A DNA stretch of 64,000 nucleotides from Diphasiastrum complanatum (GCA_029204225.1 MU831849.1:36656-100655), one strand, 5' to 3'. Positions 1 through 10,599 are shown, counted from the first letter of the stretch. Program-made: numbers and translations. The notes: generated by a model from the letters alone, not told the origin.

Positions 1-1300
1 AACAAAAATCATATGTGTGTATGATTAATGACACGTTTGGCTTTGGCACATATGATTCCTCAACAATGCTTTGAAGTATTGGTAAAGAAAATGCTTTTTT
101 GCGTCTCAACCTCTTAGAAAAGCAACTAAACATTTGACCAATTTGATCGTGGGTATATCCTACCAACAAAAATCCTATTTTTATTTTTTTGAAAAAAATT
201 TCTCCACTAGCATGGACAAGTATGCAAAAACAATTTGGTTTTTATTTTCCCTAGCAGTGTTGTCAAGTTGCAAATAAAGTATTTATGGAAGAGTTTCACC
301 AAATTCGCAAATTATCTTATGTACAATGGTGATCGTCAAATTTGGATTATTTCGAACATTGGGATAATTAAAAAAGACCTTGGACTCCAAAGTGCCATTA
401 AACACAAGTGCTTCAACGAAATGAACCTGAATAAAATCTGCCTCGTTCAAATTTTTGGGCAGTCTGACAAAATGAACAACATAGTTTTCTTCTGATCCAT
501 GCCATCAATAACAAGGCCCAGATATTTTTGTGGACATTCCAAACATTTCTTTCGATGCTTGGCCAATTTTTGTCTTTCAACTGTTTGTTGATCTTTGTGC
601 AGTTGAAGAGCTTTTGCAGCATCCATTGAAAATACAATGATTCACTTATTTAATAGAATAAAGATCATACCATAATGATATTCAAAAAGACTGCAACATA
701 AATTTTTTCAAAACAAAAAGTATTAAAATGAATGACAAATTTGATTAATATTTAACTTTCTCGTCATTGGTCTTTGCAAGTTGTTTTGCAGACTTTAACA
801 ACTCGCAAGTGGAGCATACTGTCATTCGTGATTTTTTGGAAATCTTTACCAGTCCAAAATCTCTTTTTCAAATTCTAAGAAAATATGAGTAACTCAAATA
901 GGGAATATTTTTTGTTTGGCAAACTTTTTGTACATCAAAAATATTTTGAATTTTTTAAAATTATCCGACAAGTGAAAATATCTTTGTGTTGTTGACCCCT
1001 CTAGTGAAGTAATACATGACTTTCTTTATATCTTTCAGTGGAATATCTTGAGGTTTATCCAAAATTTTGAAAGATATCCTCGACATTTCGAAAATTATCA
1101 AAGACAATTGAAAATCCGCAAAGAAAAAGATTCTTTAAAAAAATTTAAATCACTACCCGAATGAAAATACTGAAAACTTTAATAAGACAAGCAGTTTTTG
1201 TGAAAAATTCTTTAAAAATCAAAACTAAAAATTTAACACATTTTCTTACAAAAACATCTCAAAAGTATCACTTTTCTCAGACTAAGTCTTGTAAAACAGG
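1..1300. other. AT-rich gene-free stretch
   Basis: I see no gene here. The short open frames (for example 235-495 and its antisense partner 413-637) have the low-complexity composition expected of AT-rich DNA, carry no recognisable motif and overlap each other on opposite strands. No LTR ends, target duplications or RNA genes were recognised by eye. Confidence 0.6.
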
Positions 1301-1308
1301 AAAAACAC

Positions 1309-1627
1309 GAGTAGCGACCTATGTTGAGCATAGGTTGCATCTTTAGTCCTCTTCTAACCTATGCTCAGTATAGGTTAGCAAGTAGATTGCGAAGACATCC
1401 TATGCTGAGCATAGTTGGGACTAGAGCATGCGAGTGATGACCTATGCTGAGCATAGGTTAGAAGAGGACCAGAGATGCAACCTATGCTCAACATAGGTCG
1501 TTACTCGCGCGCTCTAGTCCCACCTATGCTCAGCATAGGATGTATTCGCAATCTGCTTGCTAACCTATGTTGAGCATAGGTTAGAAGAGGACCAGAGATG
1601 CAACCTATGCTCAGCATAGGTTAGCAA
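1309..1627. repeat. Large inverted repeat (A-B-A'-B'-A')
   Basis: The segment 1309-1434 (block A about 1309-1375, block B about 1376-1434) is matched in reverse complement by 1505-1627 (B' about 1505-1561, A' about 1562-1627). An extra A' copy at about 1438-1504 sits between the arms. Single-stranded, it could form a hairpin with arms of roughly 120 bases, and each 17-mer could also form its own small hairpin. Arms are similar but not identical by eye. Confidence 0.8.
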
Positions 1628-1842
1628 GTAGGTAAGAATAGAAAAATCCCGCCGGCTTCCTATGTTGAGCAAAGGTTGTTACTAAGGACCCGAACACAAT
1701 CTATGCTCGGCATAGGTTAGTAGAGAGGACTCGTGCAACCACCTATGTTGAGCATAGGTCACCCTAGTTTGAAGAAGATGAATACTAATTAAAACATGAA
1801 TATTTACTAATGCAATAATTTAATACCCATGCTAAGCATAGA
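1318..1842. repeat. Cluster of 12 near-palindromic 17-mers
   Basis: The 17-mer CCTATGCTGAGCATAGG, which is palindromic except for its central base, recurs with small variations at 1318, 1358, 1399, 1441, 1481, 1523, 1564, 1604, 1659, 1700, 1742 and 1826. Start-to-start spacing is about 40-42 bp for the first eight copies and looser afterwards. Variants include TTGAG or CTCAA centres, and the last copies are more diverged. Intervening sequences are not unique: they are re-used in direct and inverted form. No coding frame explains the periodicity. Function is unknown; candidates are a foldback element, a satellite-like expansion or a clustered protein-binding site. Confidence 0.9.
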
Positions 1843-1859
1843 ACAAAGTTAAAAAATGA

Positions 1860-2454
1860 CAATAATCTTACCGTCAAAAAATCTGTGAGTGAGCACGTAT
1901 GCAATATCCTATAGAAAGCCGTGACTTTGTCGTAGCGAGAGCTCTGGCAGCATGTGTGCTTCTGAATTCGCAGATGAGGTGAGTTATGCTTGGACTATGG
2001 TCCTTAAATAATTTTCTTTTCGAGACCCCCGCCTCATGCCAAACCTCCAGCTTGCGTCAGGACCGAGTTGCCACAACTCACAGCTTGTATCGGGACTGAG
2101 TTGTCACGAATCACCTCACCTCACGCCGACCTTGACCCTAAACCTACTCTTGGGTCAATCCTAACTCTAAGGATGCTGCCAAACAATATTTAAGACATGT
2201 TAGCCGCTGGAAATTTTAATCAACCAGTTACTTTCTAGGCTTGTTGCTCCCTGTTTCACGTCCTTGATTTGACACTTCTTATTGTTGAACTCTACCTTCA
2301 ACTTATGATCTGTCTTTGTAAGCTGTGTGGTAAGTTTTTTCTGAATTATTAATTTGTATTTTAATTCATAATTTATTTTAAAATTTTTATTTTAAAGTTA
2401 AAATTTTAAATTTATTTTACTTGTAATGTTTCATGTCAGGTACAAGCTCAATGT
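1860..2454 (+). other. Possible 5' remnant of the split gene, with a candidate intron
   Basis: This stretch abuts the Copia A insertion whose other side carries a methyltransferase-like frame. A plausible plant intron lies at 2330-2439: it begins GTAAGT, is very T-rich and ends TTTCATGTCAG. The 15 bases after it (2440-2454) are open in the same frame as the coding sequence resuming at 7033. Upstream of the intron the corresponding frame is open only back to 2309 (TGA at 2306-2308), so I cannot define an exon. Treat as a hint that the interrupted gene had introns. Confidence 0.3.
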
Positions 2455-3157
2455 TGTGAAGAATTGCCAAAAATTGGCAAATCTAGCTTGATCAAAAACC
2501 ATGTAGAATAGTGTAAATTGTGTACACAAGTGGGTCCCACACATGTGAGGCCATGATGCCACATGGGAAACCCATCCTAATGTAGGTTAGGTCAAGTCAA
2601 GAAAGTTGGTCATGTCTATTTGGTGGTCATCCCTACTTTATAGGACCTACACCTAAGTTTAAGGTGAAAATTTGACCAACTAGCTACCTACCAAGCATAA
2701 CTCTAGGAAATAGACTAGGGTTTCATTTTAGGTCAAGGAGAGTGAGTTAACTTCCTTATTACATGCTGGAAATCCACCTAACTTCAAGAAGGAAGTCGAA
2801 TTTGCTATGTATTCCCTCTCTCCATAGTGAGAAGATAGAAAATTTTTTTGGAGCTTATTGGCAATCTCAAGCTAGTTCACTATGTTCATTGAGTTTTTGT
2901 GATCCAAATGAAACCAAATCAATTTCTACTTGTTTCTCAGGTTGAAGGCCGTACTACAGCCTGTAGTACACACGTGTGGTCTCGGATTTCAATGTTTATC
3001 AATGCTTTTGATTGTTAATGCTTGTTGTTTGTTAAATTGCCAATCTAGATCAACTTTTTTGTGTCTAGTTTTTTGATAGATTGTTAAGCAAACATCCAAT
3101 CACTCTTGTGGATCTTTTGTAGATCCATTTATGGTCCTAAAGTACAGTACTTTCACA
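2455..3157 (+). repeat. Copia A 5' LTR
   Basis: Starts TG and ends CA immediately before the primer-binding site. It contains the perfect 10-bp palindrome CACACGTGTG at 2969-2978, a core also found in the LTRs of Copia F and H. Confidence 0.95.
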
Positions 3158-3170
3158 TGGTATCAGAGCC
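3158..3170 (+). promoter_or_regulatory. Copia A primer-binding site
   Basis: TGGTATCAGAGCC lies directly after the 5' LTR. This is the usual plant Copia priming site, complementary to the 3' end of initiator methionine tRNA. Confidence 0.85.
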
Positions 3171-3594
3171 AAGTACAAGAGCATAAGCCATTGATCTAAT
3201 GCAAATCCATTTTTAGCAAGTTTTGGTGCTAAAAGCTAGTATTGAGAGGGCAAGTTAGAATCTTGATTTTGGTGAGGAGATTTGATCCCAAACTTGGTAG
3301 GGGTCCAAATCCGTACTGTCCACATGTGTGGGCACCTCTAAACCTGCATTTAATGCATGGTATTCATTTGATCCAAAAAAATTCAATTTGTGAGCTATTG
3401 GTGTAATTTTTGGTGGAGATTCTAGGATAATCTACCAAGATCATTTGCCATTGATTAGATTTGAATTTGTTTCATGGAATCTAATTAATCTAGGCTGAGT
3501 CCAAGTCCTATTAAGGTTAAAAACAGGTCTTGAAAGTACACCAAGAAGGAAGAAAGAGATTAAGTCATTTTTTTGTCCAAAAATAGCCAAATTT

Positions 3595-3942
3595 GGCAAG
3601 ATTTGATTGTAAGTAGATTTCACATCATCTTATCTTCATTCCAACTTTGTGAGGGAGTGCTGGAATTGAGATTATAAGTCCATTTGTTGGATTAGAAATC
3701 TAATTTGAGTGAAAAACTACAAGAGAGAGACCTTAGTGAGTTTCTAGAGACAATCAAATCCATTTCTTGGCAAGATTTGTTTGAAAGTAGTTTTCACTTC
3801 ATCTTATCTTCATTCCAGCTTTGTGAGGGAGTGATAGAACTGTGCTTATAAGTCCATTTGTTGGATTAGAAATCAAATTTGAGTGAAACACTGCAAGTGT
3901 GAGACCTTTGTGAGTTTCAAGTCAATCAAATCTATTTCTTGT
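3595..3942 (+). repeat. 174-bp tandem duplication in the Copia A leader
   Basis: Sequence starting GGCAAGATTTG at 3595 recurs at 3769, giving two copies with a 174-bp period (3595-3768 and 3769-3942) and scattered differences. It lies just upstream of the gag start and leaves the ORF intact. A diverged piece of the same leader occurs at 61978-62035. Confidence 0.85.
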
Positions 3943-3962
3943 TTGTAGAAGTCACTAGTAAG

Positions 3963-6119
3963 ATGGGATCTGCTGGAGCATACCTTCTAGAAGCTAGTGA
4001 GAGGTTGAATTCTACAAATTATGCTATTTGGAAGGTTAGAATGGAGTCACTCTTAGTGCTCCAAGACCTTTATGAGTTCTTGATTGAAGATGAAGATGAA
4101 CCTCTAGGTGCACAGGAGTTAGCTAGATACAAGAAGAGATCTAGGCTTGCACTTCATTGTGTGAAGATGAATGTGAGCAATGATTTGTTGAGAGAAGTAT
4201 CAGCTTGTACTAATGCTAAAGAGGATTGGGAGTCTTTAAAATCAATCTACGAGTCTAGCAACACTTCTAGAGTTCTTATGCTTAGAAATCAAATTTTGCA
4301 AAGCATGAGGAGAAGTGAGGAGAGTGCACAGGATTATGTACTCAGAATCAAGTCTCTAAATAGGGAGTTGGCTTCCATTGGAGAGAAGATTCATGATGGA
4401 GAGCTTGTACAAATTGTCCTTAATGGTCTAGGAGATGACTTTGCAAATTTGGTCCAAAGTTTTGCCATCCAAGACACTTTGCCAACTATAGAAAAACTTC
4501 ACAGTGTATTAGTGGCTGAAGAGTGTAAGATGCTCCATGCAAAATCTAGGATGAGTTCCTTGTCATTGCAGGATGGTGATGAGAAAGCCAATTTCTCATT
4601 CAAGGGCAAAAAGAAGACCAATGGAAAGAAGAAGCATCCAAAGGAGGCCAAAGAAGAGGATGATGCATCAAGCTCAAAGGACAAGTCAAAGCAAAAATGC
4701 TTCTTTTGTGGAAAGAAGGGGCATTATGCATCTAAATGTTACAAGAGGCTAAGAGCACAAGTGGAGGAGGACAAACAAGGAAACCTTGCAAAGGAGGGGG
4801 AGGAGGATGAAGTAGATGTATTCTTGATGGCATCTACATCCTCACCAACAAGCAATAGCAATTCAAGAGACAATTGGTGGATTGACAGTGGGGCTAGCTC
4901 CCACGTGTCTTGTGAAAAGGACTTTTTCTCAACATTACACTCATTCAATGATGCTAAAAAGTTTGGCTTTACTGCAAATGATGAAGAGTGTAGGACAAAT
5001 GGTGTTGGCACCATCTCTTTGTGTCTAGAATCCTCAAAATGCATGGATCTAGAAAATGTCCTTTATGTACCATCAATCACCAAGAATATGCTTAGTGTTG
5101 GTCTACTCTTAGAAAGTGGTTTGGATGTCCACTTTCAGCATGGTGTTTGCTTCATCTTGAAGAATGATGTTTGCATTGCAAAGGGATTTAAACATGGAAG
5201 ATTGTTTAAGTTGGAAGCTAGTGTTGCTTTTGAAAGAATGAGCTTGGCAAAGGAGGAGATCACTCAAGAGGAGATCTTGGCAAAGTGTGATCTTGCTTGC
5301 ATTGAGGAGGAGCATCAAAAGGAGGAAGATTTTGAGGATCAGCCTCAAAGCATGAGAGTTCCAAGGGAGTCCTCAATGACAATGTCCGAGTCATCAAATT
5401 GCATGCAAATTGTCCATTCAAGTGTGCATCTTGCAAGGGTGGTGAGCATTGGAGAGTCTACTATTTCTGAATACTTTTTGGAAAGTATTAGTAGACATGA
5501 GGTGACTTGTTTCTTACCTTTAAGATTCATGGTGTTTATTACTTTGTATGAAAAGACAATGAAATGTGATGCTTTGAAATCTACATTTGTTGTTGATAAA
5601 GCAATTTCATTGGATAACTATTTTTGTAATAGTTTGAATAGTGTCATAAAAGATGAAATATCATTTGTATTGGAAATCTTTGGGTCCACATGCTTTGTGC
5701 ATGATCATTCCAATGTAAGGACCAAAGATTATCCTATTTCAATGATAGGAATAATGGTAGTGTTTTGCTCTTCAAGTAGAGATTGTAGAATCTACTTGTT
5801 TTCAACCAAAGAATTTGTCAATGGTGGAAATGTGATCTTTCAAGAGTGGAAGATTTGTAAACTTGAAGAAGCACCTTTGGATCAACACCTTATTAAATTC
5901 ATTGATGGTTTGGAGTCAAGTCAAGTGGAGGAGCAAGCTCAAGACCCGAGGACTCCAAGAAAAACCTTGAGTATCAAGATGGAGCCATCTAGGCTCAATC
6001 ATATGGATCAAGCAAGACAAGTTGTCTTTGGCAACATTATTTATGCACTTAATATTTTAATTGATGTATCTTCAAGTGCACAAAATGCCTTGGAATCCAT
6101 GGCTTGGCATGATGTTTAG
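3963..6119 (+). CDS. Copia A gag-protease polyprotein with collapsed pol
   Basis: The open frame runs from ATG 3939 (726 codons). I prefer the ATG at 3963 (718 aa), because its product MGSAGAYLLEASERL aligns with the start of the intact Copia F gag. Numbering from the 3939 ATG, the parts are: a UBN2-type gag with the NYAIWKVRMESLL block (about 20-200); a lysine-rich linker; a CCHC zinc knuckle (C254, C257, H262, C267); and an aspartic protease active site IDSGAS (D317). After the pre-integrase-like FKHGRLFKLEA (about 425) the normal integrase, reverse transcriptase and RNase H are absent. A weak trace of the region after integrase (IFGSTCFVHDHS, about 585, and AWHDV at the end) suggests internal deletion with the frame kept open. 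Gag assembly and processing could work; replication would need enzymes from a relative. Confidence 0.85.
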   Translation: MGSAGAYLLEASERLNSTNYAIWKVRMESLLVLQDLYEFLIEDEDEPLGAQELARYKKRSRLALHCVKMNVSNDLLREVSACTNAKEDWESLKSIYESSNTSRVLMLRNQILQSMRRSEESAQDYVLRIKSLNRELASIGEKIHDGELVQIVLNGLGDDFANLVQSFAIQDTLPTIEKLHSVLVAEECKMLHAKSRMSSLSLQDGDEKANFSFKGKKKTNGKKKHPKEAKEEDDASSSKDKSKQKCFFCGKKGHYASKCYKRLRAQVEEDKQGNLAKEGEEDEVDVFLMASTSSPTSNSNSRDNWWIDSGASSHVSCEKDFFSTLHSFNDAKKFGFTANDEECRTNGVGTISLCLESSKCMDLENVLYVPSITKNMLSVGLLLESGLDVHFQHGVCFILKNDVCIAKGFKHGRLFKLEASVAFERMSLAKEEITQEEILAKCDLACIEEEHQKEEDFEDQPQSMRVPRESSMTMSESSNCMQIVHSSVHLARVVSIGESTISEYFLESISRHEVTCFLPLRFMVFITLYEKTMKCDALKSTFVVDKAISLDNYFCNSLNSVIKDEISFVLEIFGSTCFVHDHSNVRTKDYPISMIGIMVVFCSSSRDCRIYLFSTKEFVNGGNVIFQEWKICKLEEAPLDQHLIKFIDGLESSQVEEQAQDPRTPRKTLSIKMEPSRLNHMDQARQVVFGNIIYALNILIDVSSSAQNALESMAWHDV

Positions 6120-6320
6120 TTTTGAAGTGTGCTACATGTATATAGACACATTTATGGAACATCTTGTAAGGGATCCTCTAAGAGGTGGTGAAAGGTCCTT
6201 CATGGACATCATTCTCTATTGGAGTCTCAAAAGTTCCTTGTTTGTAGCTGGATTTTTTAGACACTTCTAAAAGCTTTCATTCGTCTATCAAGAGAATTGT
6301 AAATAGATCAAGCTAAATTT

Positions 6321-6329
6321 GAGGAGGAG
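6321..6329 (+). other. Copia A polypurine tract
   Basis: GAGGAGGAG sits immediately before the 3' LTR, the position of the plus-strand primer. Confidence 0.8.
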
Positions 6330-7032
6330 TGTGAAGAATTGCCAAAAATTGGCAAATCTAGCTTGATCAAAAACCATGTAGAATAGTGTAAATTGTGTAC
6401 ACAAGTGGGTCCCACACATGTGAGGCCATGATGCCACATGGGAAACCCATCCTAATGTAGGTTAGGTCAAGTCAAGAGAGTTGGTCATGTCTATTTGGTG
6501 GTCATCCCTACTTTATAGGACCTACACCTAAGTTTAAGGTGAAAATTTGACCAACTAGCTACCTACCAAGCATAACTCTAGGAAATAGACTAGGGTTTCA
6601 TTTTAGGTCAAGGAGAGTGAGTTAACTTCCTTATTACATGCTGGAAATCCACCTAACTTCAAGAAGGAAGTCGAATTTGCTATGTATTCCCTCTCTCCAT
6701 AGTGAGAAGATAGAAAATTTTTTTGGAGCTTATTGGCAATCTCAAGCTAGTTCACTATGTACATTGAGTTTTTGTGATCCAAATGAAACCAAATCAATTT
6801 CTACTTGTTTCTCAGGTTGAAGGCCGTACTATAGCCTATAGTACACACGTGTGGGCTCGGATCTCAATGTTTATCAATGCTTTTGATTGTTAATGCTTGT
6901 TGTTTGTTAAATTGCCAATCTAGATCAACTTTTTTGTGTCTAGTTTTTTGATAGATTGTTAAGCAAGCATCCAATCACTCTTGTGGATCTTTTGTAGATC
7001 CATTTATGGTCCTAAAGTACAGTACTTTCACA
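6330..7032 (+). repeat. Copia A 3' LTR
   Basis: A 703-bp copy of the 5' LTR with about seven substitutions by eye. The CACACGTGTG palindrome is at 6844-6853. The LTR end is read into the adjoining methyltransferase-like frame, so the apparent ATG at 6981 belongs to the transposon and not to the host gene. Confidence 0.95.
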
Positions 7033-7685
7033 AATTTCAAGAACTCGAGAGGAGTACGACATACATAAAATATTTTACTTGTAATGAAATAAAATACATA
7101 ACCATCGGTTATTATTCTTTGGATGGCAAACGTTCGATGCTTCATTACAGCACTTCCAAACTGACAAGTTTTGCAAACTTGTTCCAGTATCCAACCGTGA
7201 CGAAAAAATCAAAAAATCCAATGACGGGTTTCGTGGCTTGTCCCTACCAAAAGCCACAACAATTAATTAATCATTTAATTGACATTTTTTCACACCCAGC
7301 TGATTGGGTTTTGGATTTATTTAGCTGTAGCGGCACTACAAGCGCATGTGTTGTTCAGAAAGGCAGACATGTTGCTATAGTAGATCTAGATACTAATTTA
7401 GTTGATTTTGTAAAAATGAGAATGAAATCTCTTTCAATTTTGCTAGATGAACTATCTGAGATGAGAAAGAGTTTAGATAGCGAGGATACAATAATTCCCT
7501 TGTCCAAGGAACCTTAGCCTCCTGCTAGCGAAAAAGTAGGCGACACAGGAGAATTTGCTGATGTCTTGGTTCAAGATTACAATGTGGTTACAGTAGTCGA
7601 GAAAATTGTAGAAGAGGTGCCACTTGAAAGTACAGCAACTACTCAAGAAAAAGAAAAAGATGTAAATGACCTCGATGATTTTTGA
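7033..7685 (+). pseudogene. N4/N6 DNA methyltransferase-like gene fragment split by Copia A
   Basis: The open frame after the LTR encodes a Rossmann-type methyltransferase segment: a PQQLINHLIDIF helix, then HPADWVLDLFSCSGTT. This resembles the DPFxGSGTT AdoMet-binding motif I of the DNA N4-cytosine/N6-adenine methylase class, with DPF replaced by DLF. A following strand, GRHVAIVDLD, fits the next AdoMet-contacting acidic position. In this permuted class the catalytic DPPY/W motif lies upstream; I do not see it intact, so it is lost or lies beyond the insertion. One in-frame TAG (7515-7517) is followed by an open acidic tail ending at TGA 7683-7685. Identity as a methylase-like fold is fairly clear; substrate (DNA, RNA or none) is not. 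Insertion, stop codon and missing motif indicate a dead copy. Confidence 0.6.
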
Positions 7686-10500
7686 GAATAAAAAATTCTC
7701 TTTTGTTTTGAAAAATAATTGCGTTTATATTTTTTGATGTATTGTGTTTTGAAATCTTTTTGATTGATTTAATGTTCTTAAATTTGTTTTTTAATGGTTT
7801 AAAATTAAGAATTTGAAATATTTTAAAATTTTTAACATTGATAATCATTATCAAAAATTAAAATTATAACGATTTGTCAAGTTTATAATATTTTTATTCT
7901 GGATGTGTTTTTATAGTATTTTTTGTAAAAAAAAAATATTGTTGAAAATTTTAAAAAATGAAAAGATTTTTTTAGGGTGATTTAAATATTTTTGCAAATC
8001 ATTTAATCTCGATTATTGTAAAGTAATTTCATTTGCATTTATCTAATGTTTAAATATTCAATGAGCTTATGTAGATATAAGTAGATATTTTAAAAAATTA
8101 AAACTTTTAAAAATATTGATTAAAATTTTTATCATAATTTAAAAAATATTTTTTTTTGATACAAGAATTATAATTTAAAAAACTTTTAAAATTTCAAAAA
8201 AAAAAAGCTATAACTTTTGTTTTAAATAAACAAAAAGTATTTTCTAGTTATTTTAGTGGTTGTGTATCTAATGATTTTATTTTGAATAGTATTATTATTT
8301 GGTATAAGCTAATTTTAAGTTATTTATGAAAATCTATTGACCAAATTTTTGTAGCTTGAATTATTTTCTTGCAAAATACAACATTTTTTTAACATTACAA
8401 TATATTTATTTGAAGCATTTTAAATTTTACTTTAAAAAAAAATTTAAAAAAAATTAAAAAAAATGGGTCTCCAAGTCATTTCTCTTTTTTTTGGTCATCA
8501 TGTTAATAATTGAGAATGACTCTTCGACTGCCTTAATAACAAACCCGAAAATGACTTTTTCTTAATCCTAATGCATCAATCTTTACATTGCTAAATATAC
8601 TATAGGACCTTTTTAACATTTTGACCTTACATGCAAATTGCAATCGCTTACAATGACCCCACCAAGAATATTAATTCGCATAAAATCTTATACAAACACG
8701 TACTCAACCTTCATAATCATTTAGGCCAAAAGCCCCTCTACATTAGCTTAACATGTATACATTTTCCATTTTAATTATTGGCCCATTTTGGCCTAAGAGT
8801 TAGTATGAATAATGTTGTCCAACTTCAATTATTGTAATAGCTCATGTTGCTAGCAATGCGAGCTCATTTCTTCCAAGATTCTGTTGTATGATTTTCTTGC
8901 AATTTTCCTACAACTTTTGAAGATTATTCTTGGAAAAAAATTTCAAATAAGTGTTGAATTGTTGTAGATGGTTGTAAAATGAGAGTATAATTTGAGATTC
9001 TTCCTTCACCCTTCAAATTTTTATCAACCACCCCAAAATCTCTAATTGAAATACAATAAAAATAATTCCAAATATATATACTTGTGAAAATAATTTTTGT
9101 CAACAAAGAGTGATTGTATCATTGCCACTTTCGTCAATCAAATCAAATTTCAAAGATTTTTTGTATATAGTTGTACTACTCATACTTCACCCAAATTTGA
9201 CCGACAAATAAGCCACTTCTAGTATCGGGATGCACGGCTTGATCTCGGAATAAATGCATTGGACTAATAGTTTTTCTTGTTTCTTGGCTATTTTCAATCA
9301 TTTAATAAGATGCTTTAGATTGTACCAAACACAAATTGTCAATTTCATCAAACGTTTTGGAAAACTTATACTTTGTCTTTGAACTTGTTGAAGATTAAGA
9401 GATCAATATTCAAGATAGTCCCGATCAATATTCACGATCAATATTCACAATATTCATGATCAGTATTCACGATATCCACAATCAGTATTCACATAAAAAA
9501 CTCCTCAAAAAATGAACATATTTTTCACCAAAAATTGGAACTACTTTATCCCCTTATCTGAACAGAGCGCGTGTCTTTCAAAATCTATGTCCAATGATTT
9601 GGACCCATTAAATGACCATTTATAACGGGCATTAAGTCTAAAACATGAAAATTAATAAATTCTAAGTGTGATGAATAGCAACTGGGAGATTTGGTACTCT
9701 AACATCCCAAGTCTCCAATTCAACTCCTAAAACTAGTGTAGGGTGTGTATATATAGTCGTGAGCAACCCTTTCGTCTGCTGTCAAAGAGTATTAGTTTAT
9801 TGGATAGGTAGCTAACTATGTTAAGATGCTAATTTTAGATGCTTCCAACTCTTTATTCTAACTCCACACCACTTTAACTCTACTCCCACTAACTCTAATC
9901 CACTTTAACACTAAACACAAGCATTCAACATGATTTAGGATGAAAGAGGGAGAGAATAAGGAAGAGGGAAAGAGAGAAGCGAGAGATGTGAGATGGAGGT
10001 TAGCTCAAATGCTCAATATCATTGCTTATGGAAAAACCTTAACTAGAACAAAGCAAAAAAATGGAAACTAGAAATAACAAGCAAAACATGACAATAGCAT
10101 AAGCAAGAGTGATTAGCAAATGAGGATGCTTGAGCTCTCAAAATAGTAGAGTCTCCTCCTCTCTATTAAGCATGAAAATATGGTACAAATGGTGCATTTT
10201 TATGGATGGAGAAGGCCCTTGTCCCTTTCTCCTATTGGCTACTCTGAAAAAGGTGGGATTGAAATCCACACCCTTCACCAAAAGCACAAACTAATCAATG
10301 GTGGAGAAAGAAACACACTTCACCTACCACCAATTGAATTTGACTAATTAATCAAACTTAGGAACTTAAGTTTAAGCTTAACTTTGGCCTTCTACTATTA
10401 TTTTTAATTACATGGTCCAAAGTCAAGTTTATGCCAAAATTATCAACTGCTCATTGGGCCATGGGCTTATACACACAGAATGCCACGACCCTCACAACTA
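7686..10500. other. AT-rich gene-free stretch
   Basis: From 7700 to about 9000 the DNA is extremely AT-rich with long A and T runs. I recognise no gene, LTR or RNA in it. From 9800 to 10500 there is mixed sequence without a frame I can assign. Confidence 0.55.
9415..9495. repeat. Short degenerate tandem repeat
   Basis: The words TCACGATCAATATTC, TCATGATCAGTATTC and CACAATCAGTATTC follow one another in a run of roughly 14-20-bp imperfect units. No coding frame is associated. Confidence 0.6.
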
Positions 10501-10599
10501 TTTCTATATTTACGACTTTATTTATTTACCACATGTTGGGAATGCCCCCAATAGAAGCCATGACCTGAAGTAGTGCCGGTCCCTCGGCACTTTGCCGCT

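Larger units (their letters stand above)
2455..7032 (+). mobile_element. Ty1/Copia LTR retrotransposon A, RT-less, young
   Basis: Two direct repeats of exactly 703 bp (2455-3157 and 6330-7032) begin TGTGAAGAATTG and end TTTCACA. They differ at about seven positions by eye, so the insertion is recent. A primer-binding site, TGGTATCAGAGCC, follows the left LTR, and a GAGGAGGAG polypurine tract precedes the right one. Flanking pentamers AATGT (2450-2454) and AATTT (7033-7037) match at 4 of 5 positions and are the likely target duplication. The interior (3.2 kb) is too short for a complete Copia element, and its ORF lacks reverse transcriptase and RNase H, so it is non-autonomous. Confidence 0.95.

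Noticed and set aside
235-637. Two short overlapping frames as genes
   Set aside because: They lie on opposite strands over the same AT-rich DNA and have no domain, biased composition or neighbour supporting them.
1318-1842. CRISPR-like array of spaced repeats
   Set aside because: The unit is palindromic and regularly spaced, but the intervening sequences are themselves repeated in direct and inverted form rather than unique. There are no cas genes, and the setting is plant nuclear DNA.
6981-7032. ATG at 6981 as the true start of the methyltransferase-like gene
   Set aside because: These bases are the end of the Copia A 3' LTR, so the start is an accident of the insertion.
7033-7685. Bacterial contamination as the source of the methyltransferase motif
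   Set aside because: The fragment is continuous with a plant retrotransposon LTR, the flanks are AT-rich plant-like DNA with a plausible spliceosomal intron, and no bacterial neighbour genes are present.
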